This document shows positions 1 through 11,875 of a stretch of DNA of 64,000 nucleotides, one piece after another. Numbering within the stretch: the first letter of the stretch is position 1; each line of letters begins with the position of its first letter. The notes beneath the pieces were generated by a model. The model ran no database searches and had not been told where the DNA came from. It saw nothing but the letters and a program-made list of their open reading frames with translations. A program made the translations under genes and the position numbers. Source of the stretch: Diplosphaera chodatii (taxonomy: Eukaryota > Chlorophyta > Trebouxiophyceae > Prasiolales > Stichococcaceae); assembly GCA_032358165.1 (NCBI GenBank), contig JAALGY010000038.1, positions 682,001 through 746,000 on the forward strand. Direction: 5' to 3'.

Positions 1-61
1 TTGCATGTTACTGTACGGCTTCCGCACTTTGCCCCTGTTGGTGACAATCTCGACATGCCAG

Positions 62-2324
62 TCAGTTGCTGAAGCTGAGGCCGAAAGCGGAGCGCACACC
101 CTGCAAACAAAGAGGTCACCAGCTTTAGTTACAGCAGCAGCATTGCGCCGTGCCAAGCCTGCTGAACCGTAGCAGACGCAGTACAATGGAAGCGCATGAC
201 GGTCACACTCACCCTGTGCTGACCGCGCAACTCCTGCTTCCCGCTGCCGGGGCCCAGAGCCCAGAACCGCTCTGCCTCTGCCTTCTCTTTGTCGTGCGCT
301 GCAAACCCGGTCCCACCTGTGCAGAGACATTCCGACTGTCAGTGCCGCTTGGCTTCAGAGCGGAGGCGCAGTCTGAGACAAGGTCTATCAGGTGAGCAGT
401 AGAAGGCAAGCAACGAGGGGCTACCCAGTGCAGGTTGAGACACTGTCCTTTCCATGCCCAAGGTCGGCCTGCCTGTTTCGAGTTCGATGACGTCCTTATC
501 CTTGATCGGGCGCCCCTCATATGCGCCGTCCGGCTTTATGCACTTCTCCCATGTCTGCTTGAGTATCACATCACCTGTGCACATTGTCGCAACCATGGTT
601 GAGAACGGATGCAATGCTCAGCACTGCAAGGCGGCCAGTGTCATATCTCAGCACTTGAGCGCCACCAAGTTGCTGCAGGTGCAGCAGGCCATCTCCTACT
701 AGGGTGCACCACCCAGATGACAGCATGACTTTCATGTGCCCGCAGCCGCCACGGCTGCCGAGCACACAAGACCTGAAACCAGGCATTGAAGGCTGGTCTC
801 CACGTGAAAGCACCTGTGGGCTTCAGCAGGATCAGTCGTGAAGCGTTGGTGAGGATGTCGCCAGTGACGGGGTCGCAGAAGCGGCCCTTCCGGCCCTCCC
901 CGCTGCCGTCCTTCACCTGCAGGAATGGCGGCGCCCGTCTGTTGCACAGCATCAGTTGACGGCTTCGAGGCAGCAACTACCATGGACCAGTTCCGGAGTG
1001 CACACGGCAGCCCTGCAAACAAGACGACACTTCCCACCGGCGTGAACTTGACGGGCACCAGGTCCTTCAGCCGCAGCTTCTTGCCGGTCGCCGGGCAGTA
1101 GGTGTTGGCGTCCGGCTTGTCCAGCAGCTGCCGCGACTCGGGCGTCGCCGACGGCACCCAGTAGGCGTTGACCCCCTGCAGCAGGTAGCCAGTTCAGCTG
1201 TCACTGATGTGACGGTATCGCATCAGCAACAACATCCCACAAGAAACTACCAATCGGACCACCGCAAGCTACGGTGCACACCATTGGCAACATTGGTCCG
1301 CACCTTCATCTTCTCCCGGTTGCTGCGGATGTTGACGGCGCCGCTGACGACGCGCTTCTCTGCCAGCAGCTCCTCAGCTCCCTCCTTGATGGCTGCAACA
1401 GCAACCCGCGGTTCAGCACCAACCCGGCACGGCAACGTATGCAAGCAAGAATAGCTCCTGAATCCCGATGTGAGAACGCTGCGGCACCTTGTCTGAGGCT
1501 GGCAGCCAGCGCATCGCTTGCGCCCGCATGGTTCTGCCTGTCGAACGCTGCCAGTGCTGCCTGTGCATCCACCGATTTCCTTTCCTCTGCCTGCAGTTCA
1601 GAAGGTAGCGCGCTCCAACCTGCCACAGACGACTGTGTGAGCAGCTGCTGCAACCTCTGCCTGGCCAGCATTCATTCTCATCCAATGCAGCTGGCACAGC
1701 TTCCGCAGACCCTGCTGAGTCGACGCAGCTGGCTGCTGCTGTGCATCTCACAAACATGCTTTGCGCACACGAGGCTATAAGGGTGCCACCATGCCGTTGG
1801 GTACTCTCAGGGCGACAGCAGCTACCTCCCGTGCAAGCGCTTCCTGCTGCGCCTCCCAGGCTGCCAACTTGCGCTTGTTGGCTTTCTTCTGTGCCAGCAG
1901 GTTCTCCAGTATGGCTTGCCGGCTGAACAGCACTCCTTGGGGCGTGCACATGGGATCCTGCGGCGGGCACCCAGAGTCAGTTGTCCAGGTCCAAAGCAAT
2001 GGTCATTGATGGCTGACTTGCGACACGCAGAGCAGCTTGCGGTCACCTTCACAGGCTGCAATGTAAGCCGGCAGTCGTCAAAGTTGCCAGCAGCATCCTG
2101 AGGGTAGCACAGCACTGGTCGTCTCGGCAACACCAGAGCAGCCTGTGTTCAAGAAGGCATGCTGGGCGCGATCGTCAGAGCAGGCTGCACTTCACCGCTG
2201 GTGCCGCCCGCACCTTGCCCAACCGCTCGCGCACTGTGCCATACCCGAGCGCTTTACGCTCATGGTACGTCTGCGATTCGCTGCCCATGGTGCCGGCATT
2301 CTTGCTGTGCCGTGAGCCGCCCAT
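62..2324 (-). CDS. NOSIP: Nitric oxide synthase-interacting protein homologue (NOSIP-like U-box/RING E3)
   Basis: Multi-exon gene. The N-terminus begins MGGSRHSKNAG at 2324 and continues into TYHERKALGYGTVRERLGK, the NOSIP signature. Next come an FDDCRLTLQP exon (about 2045-2100) and an exon starting DPMCTPQGVLFSRQAILENL (about 1780-1950), which together form the split U-box/RING-like N-terminal half of the family. The C-terminal half carries YCPATGKKLRLKDLVPVKFT (about 1020-1100), CDPVTGDILTN (about 845-875) and KDKDVIELETGGTGFAAHDK, ending FGLSFSN at 62. Family members are ubiquitin ligases in the nucleus and cytoplasm; animal NOSIP also binds NO synthase, which this organism may lack, so the ligase role is the safer inference. 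The intron at 317-472 has a GC donor (ACAG|GCAGG), required to restore the conserved ETGGTGF frame. It is the leftmost gene and appears complete. Identity is confident; the middle coiled-coil exons (about 1250-1670) are less exactly bounded. Confidence 0.9.
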
Positions 2325-2979
2325 GGCTGCGGTTCACGTATGGAAGCCTGTGGGGTGTCCCAGGGTTGACAAGCAGCTGCAGCGTCACGACTCTCCTGTT
2401 GATGACACCAATCGTGTGCCGCGAAAGAGACTCAACAGCGTGCAGAAGCACAGCAAGGCTCTGGCAAGGGATTGCTGATGTTGGTGCGCCACTTCAGCGT
2501 CCGCGGCGTGGCCACCGGTGTCTCAACTTTAGTAACACGTGCAATAGGCTGTTGAAGGCAGGCGTGCAAGCTGATGATGTGCGCTCCTCGTGTCTTCAAG
2601 GCCTGTGAACATCACGAGGGCTTGTTCTGCCCCTGCAGCATGTTCAAGCAGGTGCAGCTGCAGCGAGAACATCACCGTCCTTCTTGCATGGTCAACAGAG
2701 CATCTTGAGGGTTCACTGAGCCATCCACAGGGAGCTCCCGCGCCTCGGCCGTCCGAAACACATCAAACACTGTCGCACAATCCTAGACTCCGAGGCCATC
2801 TGGAAGGAGCTCTTCAAATTGGTGCCTTCACATACAACAGTGAGGTTGTCAGCTGCTGTGCCATGACGAAAGGCAACATCAGTTACGGCGTGGCATTCAG
2901 GTGGGAAAATTTGCTGCAAAGCATATGCAGCATCCTCGGCATTGCCTGGCGCAACCCTGAGGAGCCTTGAGCGACAATT

Positions 2980-3368
2980 GACATCACGCGTTTGCTCTTC
3001 CGCAGAGCTGCTGCAGCAGCAACACTGGCCATCGGTTCCAAAGCGGCCATGATAGCCAAGAGCGCAGGCGGCGCCGGCGGGTTTGCCAAGGGCATAGGCC
3101 TGCTTGCAGCAGGTGCCCAGTCAGCCTGCAGCACGTCCATGTCTATGCACTGCCATGCCATCACCACTGAGGAAGGGCCATCTGCATGGCATCGGGAATG
3201 TGTCATGCTATCCTCGTGTCTTTACGATGCACATGTACCCATGCAGGTGGCACTGCAGCAGCGGCAGCTGGGACTATTGCAAGGCAGGACAGCCCAGCCC
3301 AGCAGCAGCAGCCGCCGCCGCAGGCACAGAGGCTGCCGCCACAAGCACGGCCGATCCGGGCTTCATAG
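2980..3368 (+). CDS. Unrecognised gene, last two exons only (low confidence)
   Basis: Two well-formed exons are visible. The first, 3006-3112, follows a pyrimidine-rich acceptor (tttgctcttccgcag) and encodes an Ala/Gly-rich, mildly hydrophobic stretch (ATLAIGSKAAMIAKSAGG). The second, 3247-3368, encodes GTAAAAGTIARQ followed by a Gln/Pro-rich tail and a stop at 3368. They join in phase (G|GT). Upstream exons are uncertain; one frame at about 2736-2822 reads RPKHIKHCRTILDSEAIWKE, vaguely like the end of an F-box, but I could not splice it convincingly to the later exons. No function is assigned. It lies between NOSIP and VPS45, both on the other strand, so a plus-strand gene would fit the local alternation. 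Confidence 0.3.
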
Positions 3369-3828
3369 CCGAGGTGTTGCCAGCGTGTGGTGGACGGGTG
3401 CTTGATTGGAAATCAAGCATTTAGGGTGAGACCCTTTAGCCGGGGATAATGACCGGGGGGCTGCTGCAACAGGTCACTGGCAAGATGGACACGTGTGTAC
3501 CATTGAACCCATGCACATGTCTGAGCTTCCTTGACCTTGCTTTGCTCCGGTTTGCTTACTGTAGGTGCCAGAGGCGGCAAGCGGCATGCACGTTGTGAAG
3601 ACACACCTGGCTCATGCCATGTAGTGCCATAGGTTAGGTGCCGCCAGGCGGTGCAGTGCGCAGCAGGAGCGGCAGCTGAGTCCAGTCTGATTTGGTCATC
3701 CGGCTGCTTATTCTTTACGCATGCATGTTCAGCCGGTCGAGTTGGTTAGCACTGCAGCACTGACTTCATGTCCCTTCAACGAGATGGACACAAATCACAA
3801 GCACAAACTCGGCTGTGATGGTCACCCG
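3369..3828. other. Spacer between unrecognised gene and VPS45 3' end, with tRNA-Ser-like hairpins
   Basis: No coding exon is apparent. The notable content is a perfect 9-bp inverted repeat at 3399-3419 (TGCTTGATT, loop GGA, AATCAAGCA) followed by AGGGT-GAG-ACCCT at 3423-3435. The first resembles a tRNA-Ser(GGA) anticodon arm and the second a class-II variable arm, but no convincing T-arm or acceptor stem surrounds them. The rest is probably 3' UTR of both convergent genes. Confidence 0.5.
3399..3435 (+). repeat. Two adjacent perfect hairpins (degenerate tRNA-Ser-like?)
   Basis: Stem 1 is 3399-3407 with 3411-3419 (9 bp, loop GGA); read as an anticodon arm it gives a 5-bp stem and a 7-base loop TTGGAAA with anticodon GGA. 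Stem 2 is 3423-3427 with 3431-3435 (5 bp, loop GAG). Downstream sequence (CCGGGG...CCGGGG) is not self-complementary, so a T-arm is missing. It could be an eroded tRNA or simply a 3' UTR structure. Confidence 0.45.
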
Positions 3829-6800
3829 TCACCGCGAGTGCCGCTCGTTCATCATCATCTCCCTGACCTGCGCCATGAAGCTGGCGCTGCTCTGTACGCC
3901 GGTGCCCCCTAGGATGATGCGCATGCCGGCAGACCAGCCCTGCCCGCGCTCCGCCGCCGCATTGGCCTCCGCCACCGCCCGCGCCTCCTCGTATGTCGTG
4001 CCCCCGACGATGAAGGCCACCACCAGCCGAGGCGTCTGCGGCATGAGGCTACTCTGTCGGCAGCGAGACATGAGTGCAGAACATGGCAGCACCGGTGCAT
4101 ACAAGCGACGAACATCGACATGACCCTGCGATACAGTGTGCAACTGTCTCTGCGCAGTGGACAGTGCACAGGCGGTGAACAAGCAGTCGTGGCGTTTCAT
4201 GCACACAGCTCAGACAACCACCTTGGCGGCAGTGGGAGATGTCTCGGCGCCGCCGACATATGGATAGTCCATGTGCGCCAACCGCCCCTTGGCGACACTC
4301 TCGAGTGTGGTGCTCAGCAGCGGGGTGTGCTGCGTGTACACATTCTCGACCCCCTTGACACTTTTGCGTGCCATGCTGACCAAGCGGCTGGAGACCGTCT
4401 TGTCGCTGAACAGGTCGCCGACCCGCCTGCAGGTATGGACACGCAGTGGTGCGCAGTCTGGTTGTAAAGTGGACTGACATGCGGCTTTGTCTTTAGCGTG
4501 ACACCATGCGACACTTGATGGGCGCGGCAGCGCTCGACTCTGCAGCATGAACCCGGAATGGCAGGCCACACCGCAGCAGACTCGTGAAGTCAATGAGCCG
4601 TAGCTTCGGCCACACTGATGAAGAAGTGGAAGCTCTAGTGATGGCAGATCTGCATGACAGATAGCTCTGCAGCAGGTGCGCACTTGTCGGCGCCCGCCTG
4701 TAGCAGGATGGTCCGAACAACGCCCAGCTGGCTGAGGCTCATGCCGAAGTCCTGGCAGCGCTGGATGAGGCTGCTGATTTCTGATCGCCCGTCCCGCTCA
4801 TATCGCAGAGCAAAAAGCATCACCAGCCGTACCCTGCGGCAGCACACGGAACCAGTGTGCCATGTCGTTTCAGCAGACAGCGTGGTCGGGACGCTTTTCG
4901 TCAGTGCCTGAGCACAGCTGTGGGGCCAGGCAGCAGACGTTGCCCGCACAGGCATCTGGGCGAGGGCACATGCATGCTGTCTTGGGGTGCTTTGGTATCG
5001 TCTTCGGGTAGCCATCAGCTTGCCTGTCGTCATCAGTCAAGCGTGCGTCGTTGATGAGGTCTGCCACCGCTCTGTACGCCGTCTGCAGGCTGGTGGCGGA
5101 GCCGCTGCTGCATACTAAATCCTGCTCGACCTGCAGGCGGTCATGCCAAGATGTCGGGATCAGTGACCGATGGATGCCGCAATCGCAGTTGAGCTGACTG
5201 GCAAGTGCTTATGAAGCAGGCAACGGAGGTCCTCCAACTTCGTGGACAAGCAGAGCCAAGGCAACCCACGGCGACTCACGCTGGAGATCTGCATGAGGCC
5301 TCGGCTCTCCACGGCCGCTGACAGCTCGGACATGAGCGTGACGTGCTTGCCGGCATTGCGCTGCGCAGCCGAGAACTCGGAGAAGCCCTCGACGAAGTTC
5401 TGCATGTCCTCGATGGTCTGGATGTTGCGGGTGCTGTTGCTGGCTTGTTGGAACTCGTCCACCAGTGCCTGTGGCAGCCAGGTGCCAGGTTGGGGGAAAG
5501 ATGGGTGACCTTCTGCTATGCAAACCGAGCTTCACAGGTGACTTCGGAGAATCCAATGATAACAATAAATTGGCAAGTGCCAGGCACCACCTGGATAACT
5601 GTCTCACCTTCATGGCAACGCCCAGATCACCGAAGTTGGCGTACATGTTTTTGCTGAAGAAGTCGTCCTGCCTCGCGCTGAGCACGATGTCCTGGAAGTC
5701 CGGCTTGATCTGTGCAGATCACCCGACTGGCGCCTCAGCTGACCTGCAACCTTGACTGACCAATGACAGCATGTGGCAGTCGATGCAGCAGGCCATCGAC
5801 CAGCAGACGTTGATGGTCATGTGGGGCATGCACCCCGGGCCGATTTGTCAGGTCGACCCGATTGAACTCCATCCCCAGCAGCTCTGCGACCATTGCCTGC
5901 AGCCATGCATATCATACACTTGTGTTGGCATGCATCCGTCACATCAGCAGCTTTGCTGCAGCCCGTGCTGACGTGCAGCTTCAGCTCTGAGTGCTTCTGC
6001 ACGATTCGCACTCGCCTGGAAGGTCCACTGCAGCAGCAGCGGCGTCACGGGGTCGTCACGCCGGTCCAGGATCAGCATCAGGGGCGCGGCCTCGCCCGCC
6101 CGCCGCCCAAAGTCGAACAGCTCCCGCTCCTCGGAGCCCGTCAGGTGCGCCAGCGACTCCGCGAGCTTCTGGCACACCTCGCTGCCGCGCTGGTACCTGG
6201 CACATGGCGCCACATGCACGGTGCCAACCAGTGCACGGACACCATGGACTGCCATGGAGCATGTGGGTCATGCACTGCATGCCCTGCCGTTGGCCTGCAG
6301 ACTGCTGCTGTGCTACATGCCTGCCAGCAGGGCAAAGAGCGCCCCGCACTCGTGTGCAGATGTCATCGGCAGGGGTGCCGCCGCACCTGATCTGGAAGCG
6401 CCGGCGCAGCGACAGCGCCAGAGCCGCAAGGCCCTCCGTGGTGCGCGCCACCGCGTCGCTCCACGACGCAAAGTCCCAGCCCGAGGGCTGCAGCAGCGCC
6501 GCAGGCCGTGCGACGGGGACCACAAAGTGGTGCGGGTCCAAAACCACATAGTCTCCAAAGTACTCCTGCCCAGGGCAGGAACGTCCGCTGTTCGGCAGGC
6601 TGTCAAGCAGGACTTTTGGACCCTTGGCTGGTCAGTCGGCGTCAGTTGTCGGGCGTCTGTCTGCTTGGCAATGTAGGATGGCAATCAACATGCTCACACC
6701 TGCACCCCGGACACGAGCTCCCTGCGGTCCTCCTCCGCCAGCTCTGAGATGCGCAGGTCCTCCAGCCGGTTGGAGAAGACTGCACCAACCACATAGGCAG

Positions 6801-7482
6801 TTGCCATGACAGAGTGCATGTGATGTGCAGCTTCACGGAGTGTGGACGGCACAGTGGCATGAGTGCTCGCCGCCTCGCAGCAGGCTGTCAGCCAACGCGT
6901 ATACAACAGCAGCCGTGAAGGCTCATGTGAGCACGCTTACACAGGAAGTACTGCCCATAGCGGGGGTCGCGCAGCTCCCTTCGTATTCGGGCGCAGTTCT
7001 CCCGTGTTGGGCGTAGGAAGCACACAGCCTGACGCACACATGTGGATGACAGGTGACTCACGCCACCCACATACCAAGCCTGACCCTAACTGCCGATTGT
7101 AGCTTGAACACAAAGCACAGCTGTATGTCAACCATGGGCTGACCGTTCACCATTTAGAAGCAGGCTGTTGCACAAGAGCGCACCTTCATGTGCAGCAGCT
7201 GATCCCCTCTGTCAGCGTCCAACCGCTCCACCAAATACACCTGCACCACTACGTAGCTTGCTTGTCAAAGCAGCGTGCAGTAACAGCTGTCGTCGGAGAG
7301 GACTTCCAGCGCAGCATGGCCGTCTGCAGGCCCGGCCCCACCTCTTGTTCCAAGATCTCGCTCTGGCTGTACACTGTGCTGACTATTTTTGTGGTCTCCG
7401 CGTCCAGCAGCAGCACTTTCATGCCAGAGACCTCCCGCAGCATGCGCTCCACATAGCTGCGGACCACTGCCGTGAGGTCCAT
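3829..7482 (-). CDS. VPS45: VPS45, Sec1/Munc18-family vesicle fusion protein
   Basis: Start ATG at 7482 (MDLTAVVRSYVERML) leads into GMKVLLLDAETTKIVSTVYS, the conserved VPS45 opening. Later exons give VYLVERLDADRG (about 7200-7245), VCFLRPTRENCARIRREL (about 6970-7030), FFSNRLEDLRISELAEED (6710-6790), DYVVLDPHHFVVPVA (about 6500-6550), LMLILDRRDDPVTPLLLQW (about 6020-6080), AMVAELLGMEFNRVDLTN (about 5845-5905), FSKNMYANFGDLGVAMK (about 5610-5670), LRYERDGRSEISSLIQRC (about 4750-4810), VYTQHTPLLSTTLE (about 4300-4340) and the C-terminal VVAFIVGGTTYEEARAV...RIILGGTGVQ, ending at 3829. The order and completeness match full-length VPS45, which clasps a Tlg2/SYP4-class syntaxin at the trans-Golgi/endosome. 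The intron at 4834-5023 uses a GC donor (GACAG|GCAAGC); phase requires AG|G to give Arg before VRLVMLFALRYER. It is divergent to the CDPK gene. Identity is near certain. Confidence 0.95.
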
Positions 7483-8087
7483 CTTGGCGGCACTTGTGGC
7501 ACCGCCACTGGCGGGCTCGCCAGTCCCAATGAGAGGAGCCAGGCTTGCAGTTAGCTCGACGGTTCAGTCAGTGGCACGCTTCTGGTCAAGGTTCATTCCA
7601 TGACCGCAGTTGAGCTGCCCAGTGCCGCAGCGACCGACCAGGTCATCATCCTGCCTAACTCCAGCACATCATGAAAGTGCCGCACGTTCGTCAAGCGGAG
7701 CAAGATCACATCACGGCATGTTGCCGGCTGTTGTCAGAAGCGCTTGAGTAGCCGGTGATGCAGGCATTCAGATCTGATGGTCAATGGAGTGATGCAAAAT
7801 GCCAAACGCCGCTGCGCAGATGCAGTGAATAGCAGATACACTTGGATTGTATACCTGTCCAAAGCTCAATCTGGCAGGACACGTTGTGAACGTGTCATTG
7901 CACATGAGCTGCAATGACCGACACTACGGCATCATTTGCAACTTCCGGGGAGAGCCTGCGAACGCAAGTGGCACGCCACGCATATCTTCGGCTTCGCACA
8001 TGATGCTTGAATAGCGATGTCGCAGGGCATCACACCATCCTGCAGCTGGTAGCCCGCAAACAACCATTGTTGATCAGCGTGTGCAGC
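7483..8087. promoter_or_regulatory. Divergent spacer between VPS45 and CDPK
   Basis: About 600 bases separate the VPS45 start from the likely CDPK start. No exon, TATA box or repeat is evident. By position it should hold the 5' UTRs and promoters of both genes. The CDPK start is uncertain, so part of the right end may be transcribed. Confidence 0.5.
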
Positions 8088-11000
8088 ATGGTGCTGCAAG
8101 CCAGGATCACTGTCCTGACGTCCCTGCTGCCAATGGTGCTGAGTCCACAGTGTCAACGGCCGTGGAGTGCTGATGGGCACCACAGCAGTCCAGGCGACCA
8201 TACTGCGTCTTTGCCGCATGGGGTGATCTACCCAAGGTCACGGCGGCATGCCAGGCGCAGGCGCAGCCCTGCAGGATGGCAATCGTCATGCAGTGCTACA
8301 CCGGACCAGCAGGCCAGGCCTGCAGAGGTCATCAAACCCGTCAGAGAGTTTGGGTATGTTCAGCATGCCTGCAGGCCTGCATGTTCACATTCTTCGATGC
8401 AGACAGCGGTCATGGTCGGCACTGTTTACTTGCTGCAGATTTGGCAAAGACCTCGTAGATCGCTATGAATTGCAGGAGCAGATAGGCAGAGGTGCGTGCT
8501 CTGCAGCTGACTGCCTTTCCCTGCATGGCGAGTGTCTCATGCCATGCATGCGACATCTGCTCTATGAACTCTGGTCATGGTGGCTTGCAGGGTCCTTTGG
8601 GGTGGTGCATGCTGCAACAGACAGACAAAGTGGTGAAAGGTGCGGCTGGCACGATGTGGTTGGCGTCATATGGCATCTGTTCATGTGTGCATGAGCGCTT
8701 CCTTGCACACAGGGTGGCAGTGAAGACGATGACAAAGCGCTATGGGCCTGATGGCCTGCTGGAGGCCAACTTCGTCCGCAGGGTGCAGCATGAGGTGAGT
8801 TCATAAGCATGCTCACCCGTCAAGTAGTCATTTGATCAGTGCTTGGCACAAACCTAATCGCTGCCTCACCATGGCATTACTTGGCCCATGTTACCTGCTC
8901 CATGTCGCAGGTTGACATTCTTCAGCACCTTGGTCCCAGCCTGAATGTAGCGTACTGTTATGGCGCGTATGAGGAGCAAGGGTGCGTTGGCGTCGTCATG
9001 GAGCTGCTCACTGGGGGCGAGCTGTTCTCACGCATCCGCGCAGGGCAGTACTCTGAGAAGGGTGCGCGCCAAGTCTTCATCCTGCTGGCGCTGCCGGTGC
9101 TGCAGCATCAGCAGCAGTGGACATTGCATCTGCAAGCATCGACGACTAACAGCATGTACGTCACTACCTACAGAGGTTGCCCGGCTGGTGCGGGAGATTG
9201 TCCGCACAGTGGCTCAGGCGCACTCCCGCGGCGTCATCATCAGGTCAGCAGCCGAAGGCGCTGAGCACGGGGATGGGTTTCTGACTTGACGGTCATCTGG
9301 AATCATGGGTTCGGTACCTGCCTGATGTTTTGCACCTTGCAGGGATGTGAAGCCCGACAACTTCTTGTTTCTCAACTCCAACGAGCATAGCGGCCTGCGT
9401 GCCATAGATTTCGGTCTGGCAGAGTACTGCGAGCCTGGCCAATATCTTACCGACCGGGTGGGCATTGCGGTTGTACATTGAGCGTAATGAGCAGGTGCAA
9501 CCACAAGTATGCATCGACCTGCATTGAGCGCCCACGTTGACACACGGTGACCGTGCTGTTCATGAGCAGGCGGGCACGGTGATTTTTATTGCGCCAGAGG
9601 TGCTCCGCAACAAGTACACCCTCAGCGCGGACCTGTGGTCCGTCGGCATCATCGCATACCTGCTGCTGACTGGGCGGCTGCCCTTTGCTGGCGAGGAGGG
9701 CGAGGAGGTGTCCGACCTCTTCATCCGCAAGCAGACCTTCCAGAACCGGGTGCGGCATTGAGCATGCACACCACTGGATCATGCACCCTCTGGAAGCAGA
9801 CACTTACCAGCACCCTGCCGCAGAGTGCGAGTTGCTGCATGAGGTGCGACTGTGGTCACTGATGGTCGCGCTCGCGCAGGCTGTCTTTCGGGCTGTCCTC
9901 TACTCGGACCTGGACTTCGAGTCGTCGCCCTGGGACACGCTGTCAGCAGATGCGAAGCACTTTGTGCAGGCGCTGCTCAACCGGGAGGCAGACCAGCGGC
10001 CGACAGCCCTTGAGGCCCTGCACTTCAAGTGAGAGCATGCAACTGCATGACACAGATCATTGTGCGGTACTGCATATGTTACAGGGGAGTGCCATGAAGC
10101 CAGCAGTCGTGCCCATGTGTACATTGCACAACCACCTGAAGATGAAGGTGGTGCTGCTTCTTCCGCAGCTGGCTGCAGGAGGAGTCCAGGCATAGCGACG
10201 CGCCGCTAGCGACGTCAATCGTCCAGCGTCTGCAGGCGCGTGATGCTTGCACACTCCAATGGCCCTGTTCCAGAGCCTGCGCAGCTGCAGCCAGTTGTCA
10301 TCTTGCACTTCGATCAGATGCCGAACCTCAGCATTGCCTTCGACTTGCTGTGCAGCGTTTTGGCACTTATGGCCGCCTCAAGCAGGTGGCGCTGCGTGCA
10401 GTTGCCCACAACTTCGTGGCAGACAGCGAGCTCCTGGTGCGGCTGTGTTACACACCTGCCACCAGGCCTGATAGCACTTGGAAGCACTTGCACAAGTCGG
10501 CTTTGCTGACTGCTGTTGGCGTACCGCTAAACCAGGCAGAGATGCGGGACCTGTTCAATTCTATTGATACTGACGGCAGTGGGACCATCACACACGAGGA
10601 GATGATGAAGGTGAAGCAGGATGACACCCTCAGTCCATGCTCCATCAGGTGTGCACAAACAATACAACGATGACTTTGCAGAGCTGACATCGTCGTGGGG
10701 CATGCTGCAGGCACTCAAGTCCGGCCAGTGGAGTTTGTCAGACTCGGAGGTGTCGCAGCTGCTGGCGCAGCTCGAGGTTACGCCCCAGGGCGAGTTTGAT
10801 TATGCAGATTGGTGAGCGTGCATGCCTGGTTTCTAGTGTTCTGAGCAACACTATGGACTCCGTCATCTCGCTGCTCTGTACGTTCGTGCTGTGGCCATCG
10901 TCATGTTGTCAGGAGCGATCACCTGTGCAGGATTGCTGCGCTCATTGATTGGAAGGATGTACAGGTGCAACCCGTTGGTTTGCCTGTGTCACTGTCCTCT

Positions 11001-11619
11001 GCGTGTACCAGCGTTGGGCAAACCCTTACGGTAGGAGGGTGGTGACCCCTTATAGCCACCTCTTGTCTGGCGACTGCACCTGTCGCTTCTGTAGGAGTCG
11101 GTGGAGTGGGATGAGTGGGTCCGGACTGCATTCGAAGTGTTTGATGTCGACGGCAGCGGGCGCCTCTCAGTGGAGGACCTGAACAAACTGCTGTGCGGCG
11201 ATGTGTGTGTGGTGCGACACCCTCCACCTTTACACTGTTTATGGCCGTTGCACAATGGTCATCACTACTGTCGGATCGGAACAATGTATGCTCAGCAGCT
11301 GCATGCTTGCCAGGTGCACTGCTGGGGTGCAGTCAAGTCACTGGCTTTGCTGCCTGTGCAGGTGAGCGATACAGTCGAGGCAGCGCTGCGAGAAGCCGAC
11401 ATTGATCACGATGGTTCAATTGGTTTGGCTGGTAAGCCATATGGCATCAACTGTGCAGGATATCAACCTGACCAAAATACTGCATTGCTGCGCATTTCAC
11501 CATATTGCTCCGAGCCTTCCGATGGTTATATTGCAGATTTTGAAGCGCTCATGCGCCAGGCGAGCGCCGAGGACCTTGACCTGTTCAGCCCGGTGGGGTC
11601 AGATACGTCAGACGATTGA
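8088..11619 (+). CDS. Calcium-dependent protein kinase (CDPK) with four EF-hand units
   Basis: A Ser/Thr kinase domain is followed by an autoinhibitory region and a calmodulin-like domain. The kinase begins FGKDLVDRYELQEQIGRG (8436-8493), then GSFGVVHAATD (about 8592), VAVKTMTKRYG with the ATP Lys, VMELLTGGELFSRIRAGQYS, RDVKPDNFLFLN (about 9343-9378), AIDFGLAEY, GTVIFIAPEVL and ADLWSVGIIAYLL. The autoinhibitory segment reads YGRLKQVALRAVAHNF (10367-10414). EF-hand 1 is DTDGSGTITHEE (10566-10601); unit 2 (about 10740-10810) lacks the loop acidic residues; EF-hands 3 (DVDGSGRLSVED, 11147-) and 4 (DIDHDGSIGLADF, across an intron) look functional. The catalytic His of HRD is Ile (VIIRD), while Asp and Lys are kept. 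The exon ending EVIKPVREFG (about 8351) joins in phase to FGKDL, and its frame opens upstream with ATG at 8088; this start is uncertain. Stop at 11619. Confidence 0.9.
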
Positions 11620-11875
11620 GCACATGGGTTCTGTCACAGCTATCTGTGTAGGGTAGGCACTTGTTAGGGCTGAGCACTGGGGGGAAAATTGGGAACATGC
11701 AGTTCAGGTAGCGGTCCTGAACATGGCACAGAATACCCCGCAAGATTCTGCAGTGGAGGAAGTTTACTTGAGTCCAAAACTTATTGCTGCCACAACCATC
11801 AATACAGCTGTAAAGGCAATCATGTGGCCAGAAAACTAACATGCCTTGCATCGTGCCATGGAAGAAAATGCCATG
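11620..11875. other. Convergent spacer, CDPK and GST 3' ends
   Basis: This short, relatively AT-rich stretch between two facing stop codons has no coding signal and should carry both 3' UTRs. Confidence 0.5.
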
